DNA of 64,000 nucleotides from Lactobacillus colini (lineage in GTDB: Bacteria; Bacillota; Bacilli; Lactobacillales; Lactobacillaceae), in contig NZ_JAGGLU010000001.1 in NCBI RefSeq assembly GCF_017874575.1, positions 62,001 through 126,000 of the forward strand, in the 5' to 3' direction. Made by a program: the position numbers and the translations under genes. The notes below the pieces were generated by a model. The model was not told where the DNA came from. It ran no database searches and saw only the letters and a list, made by a program, of their open reading frames with translations. This document shows, one piece after another, positions 1 to 8,807 of this stretch (position 1 is its first letter; the number at the start of each line of letters is the position of its first letter).

Positions 1-1422
1 CGAGCATTTAATGCCATTAGTATGGTGACGATAATTGCGTGCTTCCCAGAAGTCGGAATATTGACCAGTTTCACGGTCAGATTTTTTGAGCAGGCGTTTT
101 TGCATGGCGTCGAATTTAGCCTTAACCTTTACGTAATCACCAGCATCCCATAAGTTGGATTGACAGGTTTCGGCTAACATATCTAGATCCTCACCTTGGC
201 ATGCTTCTGGAGCAATAACTAATCCATGTTCACGATAGTAGTCATACCAAGAGGAGATAGCAGCTTCTGAAACGACAGTCTTTAAGCCAGCTACACCGGT
301 TGTAGCAATTGCTATTTGTAATGTGCCAAGATAAGAGCGCCCAGTCATACCGATATTGCCATTGCACCAAGAGGCCTTGGTTTCATGCTGGCGAGTTCTG
401 TCAGTATAGGCAATGCGGTCGCCATGTAGCCATTCGATAATTTCTTTAGCAGATTCGGTTTCTTCTGGTGCACCTGTAATTCTCAAACCATCACTACCGC
501 GGGTGCCAATTGCACCAGCATAAACGTTAGCGAACCCTCTAGCAAGTAAATATTCATTTAGAGAATATGCTGCCTTATGCACCGCTTCTTCGCTTGCAGC
601 AATATCTTCGCTAGATGGCTTGGCTGCCTTAACCTTAGGCATTGCTTCATACTTAGGATAAGTACTATTAGTTGCATCTTCTAAGTTTACATCAACATTG
701 TGGTTACGTTGGGCATTATCAATGATCCCGCCAAAGTATGGATCAGCGGTATATAGAGCAGGAATAGGGAAGTTATTTGATTGATATGGTCTAAATACTG
801 TTACTTGAAGCAAGTCAGCTTGACCGTCTTCATCAGTGTCTAAGTCGCTTTCAACGTAGACTACTTCGCGAATTACCTTGCTCATATCAAAAACTGGGAG
901 CGATTTACCATTAAAGAACATGTGCTTGTTATTACCATAAAATTGGGTAAAGTAGCCACGCCCGGCTAAATTATCAATTAAAGTTTGACCGTTCTTAGCA
1001 CGAGTATTAAGCAAGCGATAAAAGGCAGTTATTAAATCACTTTTATCAACTATGTCGTGATCGGCATAAGGTAATCCATTACGATTCATACGGTCAGTAG
1101 GGGCTTTTAAATCATAATCGTATCCCACATGATAACCTAATAATTGTAAGGCTACGTTGTAGAAAGCATCCCTACGTATTTTTTCAGGATTTTGAGCTAT
1201 AAAGCTAGCCAAGGTTTGTTTATCGCTTACTGCGAATTCTGCTAGTTTAGCTTTTTTTGCTTCATAATTCTTAGCCTCGGCAAGGGAGTTTTCTACTAAA
1301 GTTGCCAATAATTCAGAAAAGGTAACTTCTTGCCAATCCGTAGGTAAGAAGTTAATTTCTTCTAATTCCTTAACTTGTTTATCGAAATCTGTTTTAATAT
1401 AACCATATTGATTGTATTTCAT
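1..1422 (-). CDS. pepX: Xaa-Pro dipeptidyl-peptidase PepX (3' end outside window)
   Basis: Reverse-strand reading frame, open for 474 codons from an ATG at 1422 to the window edge; AAGGAG lies about 10 bases before the ATG. The translation starts [16 protein letters not shown] and contains GMTGRSYLG, the serine-nucleophile motif of the S15 family, with Ser363 as the probable nucleophile. PepX (EC 3.4.14.11) is a cytoplasmic serine peptidase that removes Xaa-Pro dipeptides from proline-rich peptides in lactobacilli. The family is about 790 residues long, so roughly 320 C-terminal residues (Asp/His of the triad and the C-terminal domain) lie beyond the left edge. No internal stop is seen, so this is a boundary truncation, not a pseudogene. 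It is divergent from pepN, which serves the same peptide catabolism. Confidence 0.93.
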   Translation of the reverse strand, partial: MKYNQYGYIKTDFDKQVKELEEINFLPTDWQEVTFSELLATLVENSLAEAKNYEAKKAKLAEFAVSDKQTLASFIAQNPEKIRRDAFYNVALQLLGYHVGYDYDLKAPTDRMNRNGLPYADHDIVDKSDLITAFYRLLNTRAKNGQTLIDNLAGRGYFTQFYGNNKHMFFNGKSLPVFDMSKVIREVVYVESDLDTDEDGQADLLQVTVFRPYQSNNFPIPALYTADPYFGGIIDNAQRNHNVDVNLEDATNSTYPKYEAMPKVKAAKPSSEDIAASEEAVHKAAYSLNEYLLARGFANVYAGAIGTRGSDGLRITGAPEETESAKEIIEWLHGDRIAYTDRTRQHETKASWCNGNIGMTGRSYLGTLQIAIATTGVAGLKTVVSEAAISSWYDYYREHGLVIAPEACQGEDLDMLAETCQSNLWDAGDYVKVKAKFDAMQKRLLKKSDRETGQYSDFWEARNYRHHTNGIKCS

Positions 1423-1532
1423 TTTGAATCAATTCTCCTTTATCTAGGTCTACCTAGTTAGATTTTACTAGTTTTTTGATTAAAAAAGAAGAAAGGAAAA
1501 TTCTAAAACTAGTAAGTAAAAGTTTAAAAGCT

Positions 1533-1538
1533 TATAAT
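1533..1538 (+). promoter_or_regulatory. Candidate -10 box of pepN
   Basis: A perfect TATAAT sits about 35 bases before the pepN start in the 150-base gap between the divergent pepX and pepN genes. The matching -35 region is poor, so only the -10 element is supported. Confidence 0.4.
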
Positions 1539-1572
1539 TAGTAGTTAAGATAAGAAAATTGGAGGAAACACA

Positions 1573-4107
1573 ATGGCAGAAGTAAAACGTTTTTACGAAA
1601 CTTTTCATCCTGAACACTATGATGTCTATTTAGACATTAGTCGTGCTGAGAAAAAATTCTCTGGTAAGGTTACCGTAGTTGGTGATGCACAAGAAGAATT
1701 GGTTAAATTAAACCAAAAATTCTTGAAAATTACTAACGTTAAAGTTGACGGGTCAGAAGTTAAATATGACTTCAATGACAAAGATGAAGTTATCAACATC
1801 GAAGCTGGTAAGGCCGGTAGTATCAAGTTGACCGTTGAATTTAACGGTCAGCTTACAGATTCAATGATGGGAATTTATCCATCATACTACAAGATCAATG
1901 GTGAAACTAAGCAATTAGTAGGTACTCAATTTGAAACTACATTTGCTCGGCAAGCATTTCCATGTGTGGATGAGCCTGAAGCCAAGGCAACATTTAGTTT
2001 AGCGATCAAGTATGATGAACAACCAGGTGAAACAATTATTTCTAACCAACCAGAAGAAAAGGTTGAAGATGGCGTTCACTACTTCAAAGAAACAGTTAGA
2101 ATGTCTAGTTATTTAGTAGCTTTTGTCCTTGGTGATATGCAAAAGAAGCTTACTAAGACTAAGTCTGGTGTTGAAATTGGCATCTTTGCTACTAAGGCTC
2201 ACAAGGCTAAGGAGTTAGACTTTGCTTTAGATATTGCTAAACGTGCAATTGAATTCTATGAAGACTACTACGAAACCCCATACCCACTAGAGCATTCATA
2301 CCAAGTTGCATTACCAGACTTCTCTGCAGGTGCAATGGAGAACTGGGGATGTGTAACTTATCGTGAAGCATATTTACTTCTTGATCCAGATAATACTTCA
2401 CTTGATATGAAGCAAGTAGTTGCGACTGTAATTACACATGAATTAGCTCACCAATGGTTCGGTGACTTAGTAACTATGAAGTGGTGGGATAACTTATGGC
2501 TTAATGAGAGTTTTGCCAATATGATGGAATATGTTGCAGTTGATGCATTAGAGCCTGATTGGAAGATTTGGGAAGCATTTCAGACCTCTGAAGTTCCTGC
2601 TGCCTTGCGTAGGGATGCTACTGATGGGGTACAATCTGTTCACGTAATGGTTAATGATCCAGCTGAGATTGATGCCTTATTTGATTCGGCTATTGTTTAT
2701 GCTAAGGGTTCTAGAATGTTAGTTATGGTTAGAGCATTATTGGGTGATACTGCCTTGCGTGAGGGCTTGAAGAATTACTTTGCTGCTCATAAGTATAGCA
2801 ACGCTACTGGTGATGACTTATGGAAGGCTTTAGGGGATGCAAGCGGCCTTGATATTGGTTCGATCATGCATTCATGGTTGGAACAACCTGGTTACCCTGT
2901 AGTTAATGCAAGTGTCAAGGATGGCAAGTTAACCTTATCTCAAAAGCAGTTCTTTATCGGTGAAGGTAAGGAAGTTGGCAGAAAGTGGCAAATCCCATTG
3001 AATGCTAACTATTCGATAGCTCCTCAAATTATGAAAGATAGAGAAGTTGTTCTAGGAGATTACGCTCAATTGCGCCAAGAAAATAGTTCAGCATTTAGAC
3101 TAAATGTTGGTAATAATTCTGACTTTATTGTCAAATATGATAAAAAACTATTAGATGACATCTTGGCTGATGTTGATTCTTTAGCCCCAGTTGATAAATT
3201 ACAATTACTACAAGACTTTAGGTTGTTAGCACAAGCAGGACAAATGTCATATGCAGATATTGTGCCACTACTTCCTAAGTTCGCAGATTCAACTTCGCCA
3301 ATTGTTAATAATGCGCTTTACATGATTGCTAGTGCTTTACGTAACTTTGTTGAACCAGAATCTGATGAAGAAATGCAATTACGTAAGCTTTATGACATGC
3401 TTTCAAAAAAGCAAGTTGCACGTTTAGGCTTCTTAGCTAAGAAGGATGAGTCAAATGATGATAATTTAACTCGTCCATATGTATTAAGTGCCTCTCTTTA
3501 TGCTCAGAATTCTAATACGATTGATAAGTTACACAGTCTTTACGAAGATAATAAAGACAATTTAGAAAGTTTATCAGCAGATATTCGTGGAGTTGTCTTA
3601 GAAAACGAAGTGAGAAACTTTGGCAATATGGGCTTACATGATAAGTTAATGCATGATTATGTAACTACTAGCGATCCAAGCTATAAGCAAGATCTTCGTG
3701 CTGCCATAACTTATACTAAGCAACCAGACTTAATTGATGCGATTGTTGATAAGTTTGAGGACTCACAAGTTATTAAGCCACAAGATTTACGTTCTTGGTA
3801 TCGTGGCGTTCTAGCTAATAATTATGGTCAAGAGCAGGCTTGGAATTGGATTAGAGCTGAATGGTCATGGCTTCAAGATACTGTAGGTGGTGACATGGAG
3901 TTTGCAACATTTGTTACTGTAACTGCAAATATCTTCCATACTAAAGAGAGATTAGAACAGTTTAAAGAATTCTTTGAGCCTAAGATTAATACTCCAGGCT
4001 TAACTAGAGAGATTAAGATGGATATTAGAGTAATTGAAGCTAAAGCTAACTTAGTTGAAAAAGAGCAAGCCAGTGTTATTGCTGCCATCAACAAGGTTGT
4101 TAACTAA
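1573..4107 (+). CDS. pepN: Aminopeptidase N (M1 family)
   Basis: 844 residues, the usual length for lactobacillar PepN. It carries the exopeptidase motif GAMEN (residues 253-257) and the zinc site HELAH (His289, Glu290, His293) with the third ligand Glu312 in WLNES, exactly 19 residues after the second histidine. These are the defining residues of M1 zinc metallopeptidases. The enzyme releases N-terminal residues from peptides in the cytoplasm, downstream of Opp-type peptide uptake. No signal peptide is present. The start is fixed by TTGGAGG 10 bases upstream. It is a single-gene unit: pepX is divergent and a terminator hairpin follows the stop. Confidence 0.97.
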   Translation: MAEVKRFYETFHPEHYDVYLDISRAEKKFSGKVTVVGDAQEELVKLNQKFLKITNVKVDGSEVKYDFNDKDEVINIEAGKAGSIKLTVEFNGQLTDSMMGIYPSYYKINGETKQLVGTQFETTFARQAFPCVDEPEAKATFSLAIKYDEQPGETIISNQPEEKVEDGVHYFKETVRMSSYLVAFVLGDMQKKLTKTKSGVEIGIFATKAHKAKELDFALDIAKRAIEFYEDYYETPYPLEHSYQVALPDFSAGAMENWGCVTYREAYLLLDPDNTSLDMKQVVATVITHELAHQWFGDLVTMKWWDNLWLNESFANMMEYVAVDALEPDWKIWEAFQTSEVPAALRRDATDGVQSVHVMVNDPAEIDALFDSAIVYAKGSRMLVMVRALLGDTALREGLKNYFAAHKYSNATGDDLWKALGDASGLDIGSIMHSWLEQPGYPVVNASVKDGKLTLSQKQFFIGEGKEVGRKWQIPLNANYSIAPQIMKDREVVLGDYAQLRQENSSAFRLNVGNNSDFIVKYDKKLLDDILADVDSLAPVDKLQLLQDFRLLAQAGQMSYADIVPLLPKFADSTSPIVNNALYMIASALRNFVEPESDEEMQLRKLYDMLSKKQVARLGFLAKKDESNDDNLTRPYVLSASLYAQNSNTIDKLHSLYEDNKDNLESLSADIRGVVLENEVRNFGNMGLHDKLMHDYVTTSDPSYKQDLRAAITYTKQPDLIDAIVDKFEDSQVIKPQDLRSWYRGVLANNYGQEQAWNWIRAEWSWLQDTVGGDMEFATFVTVTANIFHTKERLEQFKEFFEPKINTPGLTREIKMDIRVIEAKANLVEKEQASVIAAINKVVN

Positions 4108-4131
4108 TTAAAAATTTGCATTGCAAAAAAT

Positions 4132-4174
4132 AAAAAAGATCGAGAATTTCATTTTAGAAATCTCGATCTTTTTT
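4132..4174. terminator. Bidirectional terminator between pepN and the APC permease
   Basis: Inverted repeat GATCGAGAATTTC / GAAATCTCGATC with one bulged base, flanked by A6 on the left and T6 on the right. It can end transcripts from both converging genes. Confidence 0.8.
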
Positions 4175-4189
4175 ATAAGCTAATAAATA

Positions 4190-5824
4190 TTAATCTTTAG
4201 TATTTACTAAGCCTGGCTTTCTATGACCAACTGCCCAGACAATAAGTAAGGCAATAATACCTTCAATAGCAATATATAGACCGCGAAGAGCAATCTTAGT
4301 GCCACCTAAGTATACACCGAAGGTGATGGCAGCAAGAATTAATACAATCATGATAATCCATTGACGCTTATCAAAGGCAATACCATATTGTTCTTCACGC
4401 TTTCTAATTCCAGGCAAAATTGCACCTAATCCAATCAAGACAATGACAGCAACGATATTGATGATCAACTCATACCACCAAGTTGCTGAACCTTGAGCAA
4501 CGTCTTGTGGGGTAATACCCATGATAGTAGCTACTGCAGTAACTACTAATAAGAATAAGCCCACGCCCCAGGCAAGTTTGTTATTTTTAATGAAAACATA
4601 TTGCGAAGGGAATTTGTCTGGATTCTTTCTGATTCGCATAAATGAATAGAAAATCCAACAAGTAACTCCTGGAGAAACGATTCCGTTCAAGTTAAGTAAC
4701 CAGTTAAAGATGTCATTCATATCAGGTAAAAAAATACCCAAAATCATAATAAATGAAGACAGAGCAACTGTTAAGATATAGCCATTAACTGGTAATCCAT
4801 TCTTGTCTTTTTTGCGTAAGAACTTAGGCATGTAGCGATCTCCGGTATCAGAGATTAACATTCTAGTCATTGCGTCTAATAGAACCGCTAATAAAGCACA
4901 GTTAAAGAAAACTGATGTCCAAGCCCAGAAGTATAATAGTCCCTTACCGATGCCATATTGTTGTCCAATCATGTCAAAGACATAGTAGGCACCGTTCATC
5001 TTCAAGTCGTTAGGAATATGGTAGGCATTGAAATAAATTCCAAGTGAAAATGATCCTAAAATGGTTAAAAATCCAGTAGTAACTGCTAAAGCAACCATTG
5101 CCTTGGGGAAGTCAAATTGTGGCTTCTTCATCTTAGTAACATAAGGTGCAACTAATTCTGAACCGTTCATGGCATAAATTAACATTGCAATAGTTGAGAA
5201 ATAGTGCCAGTCAAATTTAGGCATGAAAGTCTGCATATTAATTGGTTGAGTTGCCATCTGACCGCCAGACTTGATCAAGCCAATAAAGCCTAAACCAACT
5301 AACATAATGATCATAATTACCATCATACCGCCACCAATGGTAGATAGAACTTCCATTGAATGTGAGAAGTGGTGTTCTACAACGATAAAGATAATAAAGA
5401 TTACGAAAGTCATTAATGCAAATTGTGCATTCGAAATCTTGTCTTGAAATTTTTCTGATCCAGTTAGCGCCCATCCTAAGTCAACGATAATCTCGTTACC
5501 AGAGTCAACGGCATAAGGGATGGAAGCAGCCCAGTAAGTCCAAGCAGTGAAGTAGCCTAAGAATTCACCATCAGTTCCTCGAACCCAACTAGAAAGGCCA
5601 CCACCTTCTTTATTAAAGACACTACCAAGCTGTCCGACCATTAATGAATACGGAATAACATAAAAAATTAACATTACAATCCAAGAAAAGATTACTGTCA
5701 TTCCTTGATTTTGGAAGTTGTACATGATGTCATCAATACCGATAACTGTACATAGAGCCATTAAGAACAAGGTCTGCCAAGTAATATATTTCTTATTAGG
5801 ATTTAGATCTTCTATTTTGTCCAC
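4190..5824 (-). CDS. APC superfamily amino-acid permease
   Basis: 544 residues with about 12 to 14 hydrophobic segments. Near the N-terminus it has the APC-type stretch with EGGGLSSWV, resembling the glutamate/GABA-antiporter branch of the amino acid-polyamine-organocation superfamily. The start is GTG, with AAAGGA upstream. It is probably a cytoplasmic-membrane amino-acid importer or exchanger; substrate cannot be read from sequence. Its position next to the lysine biosynthesis genes is suggestive only, since it is separated from dapF by a terminator. A cre-like site lies about 150 bases upstream (5974-5987), so carbon control is possible. Confidence 0.85.
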   Translation of the reverse strand: MDKIEDLNPNKKYITWQTLFLMALCTVIGIDDIMYNFQNQGMTVIFSWIVMLIFYVIPYSLMVGQLGSVFNKEGGGLSSWVRGTDGEFLGYFTAWTYWAASIPYAVDSGNEIIVDLGWALTGSEKFQDKISNAQFALMTFVIFIIFIVVEHHFSHSMEVLSTIGGGMMVIMIIMLVGLGFIGLIKSGGQMATQPINMQTFMPKFDWHYFSTIAMLIYAMNGSELVAPYVTKMKKPQFDFPKAMVALAVTTGFLTILGSFSLGIYFNAYHIPNDLKMNGAYYVFDMIGQQYGIGKGLLYFWAWTSVFFNCALLAVLLDAMTRMLISDTGDRYMPKFLRKKDKNGLPVNGYILTVALSSFIMILGIFLPDMNDIFNWLLNLNGIVSPGVTCWIFYSFMRIRKNPDKFPSQYVFIKNNKLAWGVGLFLLVVTAVATIMGITPQDVAQGSATWWYELIINIVAVIVLIGLGAILPGIRKREEQYGIAFDKRQWIIMIVLILAAITFGVYLGGTKIALRGLYIAIEGIIALLIVWAVGHRKPGLVNTKD

Positions 5825-5973
5825 GATATAACATCCTTTACTAGTATTATTAATTTGCTTTACTAGTAAAAATTGTCGGAGATTTGTTTTTTAATTTTAC
5901 ATTCAATTAAATTTTTCCTCTCAAATAGGTTAACGTTTTTATTGTACAAATTAATAAGAATATTTGCTAGATA

Positions 5974-5987
5974 AGAAAGCGATTACG
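5974..5987 (-). promoter_or_regulatory. cre-like site upstream of the APC permease
   Basis: AGAAAGCGATTACG matches 12 of 14 positions of the general Firmicutes cre pattern TGNAARCGNWWWCA. A 15-base string including it is repeated exactly at 46838-46852 before the second GH3 gene. It may be a CcpA operator, but it is far from the permease start. Confidence 0.45.
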
Positions 5988-6027
5988 ATTTAAAAATATA
6001 AAAAATAGTTATTTTTTGCATGTTAAA

Positions 6028-6056
6028 AGAGAGCCTAATAGAGAGGCTCTCTTTAT
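6028..6056 (-). terminator. Terminator of lysC-dapF
   Basis: On the reverse strand, GAGAGCC and GGCTCTC form a 7-bp stem followed by TTTT, just past the dapF stop codon. Confidence 0.75.
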
Positions 6057-6061
6057 AAAAA

Positions 6062-7051
6062 TTATAAGTTATTGTAATTGGGCAATTCACTAACAAATTT
6101 TTCGTAATTATTTTGTTCACCAGTTGACTCGACTTTTATTTTAGAGAAGTCTAAATTGTGCAAGTCACTTTCATCTATTTCAATTTTGTCGGTAAAGGTC
6201 GCATTGCCAATTAAATCCATCCAATATTGTTGATGATCGTAATGAACCGTAACTTTAACCATGCCACCAGGATTATAAACTTCAATAGGCGTGCCTAATT
6301 CACCCATTTCAGGATGGGTAAGGCATAGGGCAAGGGAAGTAGCTGACATTCCAGTTCCACATGCGTTAGTGAAGCCAACTCCACGTTCAAACGTTCTGAC
6401 AAAGAGTCTGTTTTTGTCAATAATCTGAGCCAAATTAACATTGACTCCATCATAATAATAGGGATTATCAGAGTTGAGCGCTTTTCCAATTGCACCTAAA
6501 ATATCGCTCGTAACTACTTCATGGTTAACAAAGCTAATTAAGTGCGGATTAGGTACTGCAATTGATGTGAATTTTAAGCCAGGATATAGTTCAGGTATAA
6601 ACTGGTCAATAATTCTTTGATGACCTAAATTGGCAAAAGGAATATCTTTTTGATCAAATTTAACTGGCGAAATCTCTACGGCAAAGGAAGGTACACCTTT
6701 AGCAAGGTCAGCTTGCTTGCTGACATGAAGGTTAGCATTAAGAGTTTCAACTTCAAATTCATCTTGATTGTATTTTTCAGAGAGGTAACGTGCTACCGTG
6801 CGTAAGCCATTACCACACATTGAAGCTTCACTACCATCGGCATTAATGACTCTCATTTGCCCTAGCGCATTAGGCTGCTTAGAATTATTGACTACTAAGA
6901 CCCCATCACTTCCATTGAGAATACCAGTAGTAGGGGAGGTAATCTTTTTAGCTAAGACTACTAATTCTTCATCAGTTAGTTGATTTTGTAACTTGGTCTG
7001 ATCAAGAATGAAGAATTGATTTTGAGATCCGTGAACTTTTAATAATTGCAT
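6062..7051 (-). CDS. dapF: Diaminopimelate epimerase
   Basis: 329 residues. Both catalytic-cysteine motifs of the family are present: SMCGNGLR in the first domain and TNACGTGMS in the second. The N-terminal HGSQNQFFILD is a variant of the usual HGLGNDF signature. DapF converts LL-DAP to meso-DAP in the cytoplasm, the substrate of LysA and a peptidoglycan precursor in DAP-type walls. The start has AAGGAG seven bases upstream and lies three bases after the lysC stop, so the two genes are translationally coupled on the leftward operon. A stem-loop terminator follows the gene. Confidence 0.95.
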   Translation of the reverse strand: MQLLKVHGSQNQFFILDQTKLQNQLTDEELVVLAKKITSPTTGILNGSDGVLVVNNSKQPNALGQMRVINADGSEASMCGNGLRTVARYLSEKYNQDEFEVETLNANLHVSKQADLAKGVPSFAVEISPVKFDQKDIPFANLGHQRIIDQFIPELYPGLKFTSIAVPNPHLISFVNHEVVTSDILGAIGKALNSDNPYYYDGVNVNLAQIIDKNRLFVRTFERGVGFTNACGTGMSATSLALCLTHPEMGELGTPIEVYNPGGMVKVTVHYDHQQYWMDLIGNATFTDKIEIDESDLHNLDFSKIKVESTGEQNNYEKFVSELPNYNNL

Positions 7052-7054
7052 AGG

Positions 7055-8413
7055 CTACTCCTTAAAAAATTGTTGATAAATCTGTTTAACAGCTTGGTCA
7101 GCATCTTCTTTTTTGGTGCCGATCATAATAGAAATTTGGGATGCTCCTTGGTTTATCATACGAGGATAGATATTACTTTTAGCCAGGCAGTTAATCATTT
7201 CGCTATTGACATTATGATGTAACTTCATCCCTTCACCGACAACCATGATAATTGCATAATCTTCGATCCATTCAAGCTGGTCAGGGTTAACGGTTGATTG
7301 AATCTCGTCACAAATAATATCAATTAATTGGTCATTTAGATAATCTCTATTAAAAATAATAGTGATATCGTCAATCCCTGAAGGCATGTGTTCATAAGAA
7401 ACATTGTGCTTAGAAAGAATCTGCAGGATCTTTAGGGTAAATCCGGCTTCTTTATTAAGTAAATACTTGTGTAAGTATAGTGCTGAAAAGTTTTTCTGAC
7501 TAGTAACTCCAGTAATCATATGATTAGGGACGAAGTCTTTTTCAGGAAGGATCATTGTACCTGGGTTTTGTGGATCGTTGGTATTTTTAACGTTAATTTT
7601 GATTCCGCCTTGGATTGCTGGAATTAAGGCTTCATCATGAAAGACAGAGAAGCCTGCATAAGAAAGTTCTCGCATTTCTCGGTAAGTCATAGTCTTGATT
7701 GATTGGGGATGTGAAATAATATTAGGATTTGCTGCAAAAATACCATTCACATCAGTAAAGTTTTCGTATAAGTCAGCGTGTAAGCCTCTTGCCAAAATTG
7801 CCCCAGTAATATCAGAGCCGCCTCTAGAGAATGTAGCGATATTTCCTGATGGTGTAATACCAAAGAATCCTGGGAAAATGATTTTTTCATCGGGACTAAT
7901 CTTTATTTTATCGAGGGTAATATAAGTTTCAGGACTAACAGCTGCATCGTTGGGTTGACCGGTGACTGTCAGGTTAACATCCGCAGGGTCGAGATAGCGC
8001 GCTTTAATATCTTGATGCCTTAGAATCATGGCAATTAGTCGGGCGTTTAATCGTTCACCATGAGCCTTAAAGTTAGCTAGTAAGTAATCATTAGTAGGAT
8101 ATTCTTGAGTAGCTAAATTAAATAAGATTTTTCTAATGTCATTTAATTCATTATCTTTTAATTTGAAGTAATGACCTATCTCTTCATAACGAGAAAAGAT
8201 TGCGTTTTGTATTTGTTCAGTATTTTTATGTTCAAGTGTGGTCTTTGCATATTTGATTAAAAGATCAGTTACCTTGATGTCACCATCATATCGTTTGCCG
8301 GGTGCAGATACAACCACAACTTGACGTGATTGATCTGCTAAAATTATATCCAGTGCATGTTGGACATTTTCACCGGTAGCTAAGGAACTACCACCAAACT
8401 TTACAATCTTCAC
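7055..8413 (-). CDS. lysC: Aspartate kinase
   Basis: 452 residues beginning MKIVKFGGSSLATGEN, the amino-acid-kinase N-terminal signature, with SRGGSDITGAILA in the nucleotide/aspartate-binding region. The last ~150 residues resemble paired ACT domains, which bind feedback inhibitors in monofunctional aspartokinases. It phosphorylates aspartate, the first step towards lysine, threonine and methionine. The start is GTG, preceded by AGAAGGAT. It is first in the leftward lysC-dapF operon, with its own promoter and only a short leader, so unlike lysA it is not under the lysine riboswitch. Which amino acid inhibits it cannot be told here. Confidence 0.95.
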   Translation of the reverse strand: MKIVKFGGSSLATGENVQHALDIILADQSRQVVVVSAPGKRYDGDIKVTDLLIKYAKTTLEHKNTEQIQNAIFSRYEEIGHYFKLKDNELNDIRKILFNLATQEYPTNDYLLANFKAHGERLNARLIAMILRHQDIKARYLDPADVNLTVTGQPNDAAVSPETYITLDKIKISPDEKIIFPGFFGITPSGNIATFSRGGSDITGAILARGLHADLYENFTDVNGIFAANPNIISHPQSIKTMTYREMRELSYAGFSVFHDEALIPAIQGGIKINVKNTNDPQNPGTMILPEKDFVPNHMITGVTSQKNFSALYLHKYLLNKEAGFTLKILQILSKHNVSYEHMPSGIDDITIIFNRDYLNDQLIDIICDEIQSTVNPDQLEWIEDYAIIMVVGEGMKLHHNVNSEMINCLAKSNIYPRMINQGASQISIMIGTKKEDADQAVKQIYQQFFKE

Positions 8414-8451
8414 TATAGATCCTTCTTTCTGAGGAGAATTATTTTAATTGA

Positions 8452-8479
8452 ATTCTAACATAGATTTTTAAAACTGCAA
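8452..8479 (-). promoter_or_regulatory. Probable lysC-dapF promoter
   Basis: On the reverse strand TTGCAG, a 16-base spacer and TAGAAT. The predicted start leaves a leader of about 30 bases before the lysC GTG, too short for a riboswitch. Confidence 0.6.
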
Positions 8480-8506
8480 TAAAAATTAAAAAAGATAAAA
8501 ATACTG

Positions 8507-8535
8507 TTGACTAATTTTTAATATGAATATAAAAT
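8507..8535 (+). promoter_or_regulatory. Promoter of the lysA-asd operon
   Basis: TTGACT, 17-base spacer, TAAAAT: close to the sigma-A consensus with ideal spacing. Transcription would begin a few bases before the riboswitch P1 helix. Confidence 0.85.
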
Positions 8536-8543
8536 GAATTCAA

Positions 8544-8710
8544 ATCGAAGAGGTGCAGCCGACAAGATTAACAATTAATGGTCTGGCAAGGCAATGATTA
8601 ATTGTGAAAGGGGAAGTTGCCGAAGTGTAAGTAACGCCAACTACTTATGCTGGGTCGCAGTTTAAGAAATTGCGGACTGTCGCGAGACAATCGCGGAGCG
8701 CTATCGATCA
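8544..8710 (+). promoter_or_regulatory. Lysine riboswitch (L box)
   Basis: The core elements of the lysine aptamer appear in order: AGAGGTGC, GAAAGGGGAAG followed by GCCGAAGT, GCTGGGTCGCAGT, GACTGTC, and GGAGCGCTA. The ends ATCGA and TCGAT pair to form P1. A rho-independent terminator begins about 20 bases later and the first gene is lysA, as expected for a lysine-responsive OFF switch. The whole rightward operon (lysA to asd) should therefore be shut down when lysine is plentiful. Confidence 0.93.
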
Positions 8711-8728
8711 TAAGATTAAGATGAATTA

Positions 8729-8769
8729 ATCCATTGTTTGTGATGCGCTACAAGCAATGGATTTTTTTC
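8729..8769 (+). terminator. Riboswitch expression-platform terminator
   Basis: ATCCATTGTTTG and CAAGCAATGGAT pair over 12 bp (one G-U) around a 10-base loop and are followed by seven T. It lies between the lysine aptamer and the lysA start, which makes it the regulated terminator. Confidence 0.92.
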
Positions 8770-8807
8770 TTAGCGCTTCTCCTCAAAAGAAGTCAAAGGA
8801 GCATACA

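Noticed and set aside
1-1422. pepX as a pseudogene because it has no stop
   Set aside because: The frame is intact and simply runs off the window edge.
5238-5474. 78-codon frame on the same strand inside the permease gene
   Set aside because: A shifted reading of membrane-segment codons; no independent start signals.
5926-5942. Second cre-like string (AAACGTTAACC, reverse strand) before the permease
   Set aside because: About 11 of 14 positions and no clear promoter nearby; too weak to list.
8757-8807. N-terminal extension of lysA from an ATG at 8757
   Set aside because: It lies inside the riboswitch terminator stem and has no ribosome binding site; 8808 has AAAGGAG.
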